Positions 13,658 to 14,473 of a stretch of 14,473 bases of DNA are shown here, piece by piece; positions within the stretch are counted from its first letter, which is position 1; the number at the start of each line of letters is the position of its first letter. Source of the DNA: Pseudomonadota bacterium (lineage in GTDB: Bacteria; Pseudomonadota; Gammaproteobacteria; Burkholderiales; Burkholderiaceae_E); NCBI GenBank assembly GCA_023388075.1, contig JAEWGX010000128.1, forward strand, positions 1 through 14,473, written 5' to 3'. The notes under the pieces are model-generated. The model was not told where the DNA came from. It saw nothing but the letters and a program-made list of their open reading frames with translations, and searched no databases. A program made the translations under genes and the position numbers.

Positions 13658-14473
13658 TCAGCGCTTCAGCTTGCCCAGGGCCTCCTGGTTGTAGCGGACG
13701 CCCGACGCATTCTGGATGGCGCGGATGTCCTCCCAATCGCTCTTGTAGTCGATCCGCGCGAAGCCCTGGTACTCCTTGAACTCTCGTGCGAGCCCCGAGC
13801 CGGCGAACGGATAGCTCGTGAAGGCTTCGGCAATCTTCGCCTGCAGCTCCGGCGCGAGGTTGTGGGCGATGCCGAAGGCGGCGCCGGGGAAAGGGCGGGA
13901 TTCGTAGACGACCCGCAGCGCGTCGGCCTTGAAGAGCCCGCGGTCGCGCATCAGCACCACGACGTTGCTCGCCACCGGCGCGGCATCGTAGTCGCCATGC
14001 AGCACGCCCAGGATCGAGTTGTCGTGCTTTCCGGAATAGACGACGGTGTAGTCCTTGTCGGCCACCACGCCCTGGCTTGCGAACAGCACCCGCGGCGCGG
14101 TGTCGCCGGAATTCGAGGACGGTGATACATGCGCGACCTTGCGGCCCTTCAGGTCCGCCGGCGAGCGGATCGGGCTGTCGGCGCGGACGACGAGCTGCAG
14201 CGTGTATCCGGTGCTGCCGTCGGTCTTCTGCATTGTGACCAGCGGAACGAAGCCGCCCAGGTTCACTGCATAAGGCGTGGCGCCACTCGCAACGCCCGCG
14301 ATATGCAGCCGGCCGGAGCGCAATGCCTCGACCTGGGCGGCGTAGGACTCGGCCGCGTACCAGCGGACCCGGCGACCGGTGACCTTCGCCAGGTGGGCCA
14401 GGAAGTCGCTGAAGGCCCCCTCGTAGACCGCCGGATCCTCGACCGGCGTGAACGAGAAGATCAGCGTGGCCGG
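13658..14473 (-). CDS. PhnD-like periplasmic substrate-binding protein (5' end cut by window edge)
   Basis: Receptor of the phosphate/phosphite/phosphonate ABC transporter family. The frame is open from the right edge to TGA at 13658, giving 271 residues; the signal peptide and first strands are missing. Seen features are FTPVEDPAVYEGAFSDFLAH near the visible start, then YAAQVEALRSGRLHIAGVAS, LVVRADSPIRSPADLKGRKV, SPSSNSGDTAPRVLFASQG and LHGDYDAAPVASN, all of which fit the PhnD fold and family. The gene shares direction with the dehydrogenase and Bug receptor that follow within 5-20 and 43 bases. No ABC permease or ATPase is in view; they may lie beyond the edge or be absent. Despite the family name, binding of a phosphorus compound is not shown. 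Confidence 0.86.
   Translation of the reverse strand, partial: PATLIFSFTPVEDPAVYEGAFSDFLAHLAKVTGRRVRWYAAESYAAQVEALRSGRLHIAGVASGATPYAVNLGGFVPLVTMQKTDGSTGYTLQLVVRADSPIRSPADLKGRKVAHVSPSSNSGDTAPRVLFASQGVVADKDYTVVYSGKHDNSILGVLHGDYDAAPVASNVVVLMRDRGLFKADALRVVYESRPFPGAAFGIAHNLAPELQAKIAEAFTSYPFAGSGLAREFKEYQGFARIDYKSDWEDIRAIQNASGVRYNQEALGKLKR

Noticed and set aside
1..14473. CRISPR arrays, tRNA or rRNA genes, transposases, prophage genes
   Set aside because: Looked for on both strands; no regular repeat-spacer pattern, cloverleaf, rRNA signature or recombinase motif was seen.

Overview
This window comes from a GC-rich bacterial chromosome (about two-thirds G+C by eye, most codons ending in G or C). 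It probably derives from a betaproteobacterium of the Burkholderiales. The grounds are two orphan Bug/TctC-type periplasmic receptors and a TRAP transporter beside a compact catabolic operon; this is an inference from gene content, not from any marker gene. The DNA is almost fully coding. I see no tRNA, rRNA, CRISPR array, insertion sequence or phage gene. The longest non-coding stretch is 113 bases.

Left block, minus strand, 1-3864: a LysR-type regulator with a TTG start, followed by a three-gene TRAP transporter in the order DctP, DctQ, DctM. DctM runs off the left edge. The LysR gene leads this block, so regulator and transporter may share a transcript.

Central block, plus strand, 3978-11765, divergent from the LysR gene: an iron-sulfur subunit and two membrane anchors of a succinate dehydrogenase/fumarate reductase-like complex; a Bug receptor; the alpha and beta subunits of a class I (iron-sulfur) fumarase-type hydratase; the flavoprotein subunit of the complex; a previously uncalled 36-codon ORF; and a thiamine-diphosphate enzyme of the acetolactate synthase/2-hydroxyacyl-CoA lyase superfamily. 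Overlaps (TTGA, ATGA, GTGA) and short spacers indicate one operon. The flavoprotein is split from its partners by the receptor and hydratase genes. It also carries Cys where covalent-FAD family members have His.

Right block, minus strand, 11762-14473: a PhnD-like binding protein (cut by the right edge), a short-chain dehydrogenase and a second Bug receptor. It converges on the central operon so tightly that the two stop codons overlap.

Together the genes read as an uptake and oxidation module for a dicarboxylate or related acid. TRAP and Bug receptors capture it, a quinone-linked flavoenzyme complex oxidises (or reduces) it, and a fumarase-type hydratase hydrates the enoate. The ThDP enzyme, and perhaps the dehydrogenase, would process the 2-oxo or 2-hydroxy product. 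The true substrate cannot be read from the sequence. Substituted active-site residues in the flavoprotein make a substrate other than succinate/fumarate worth considering.
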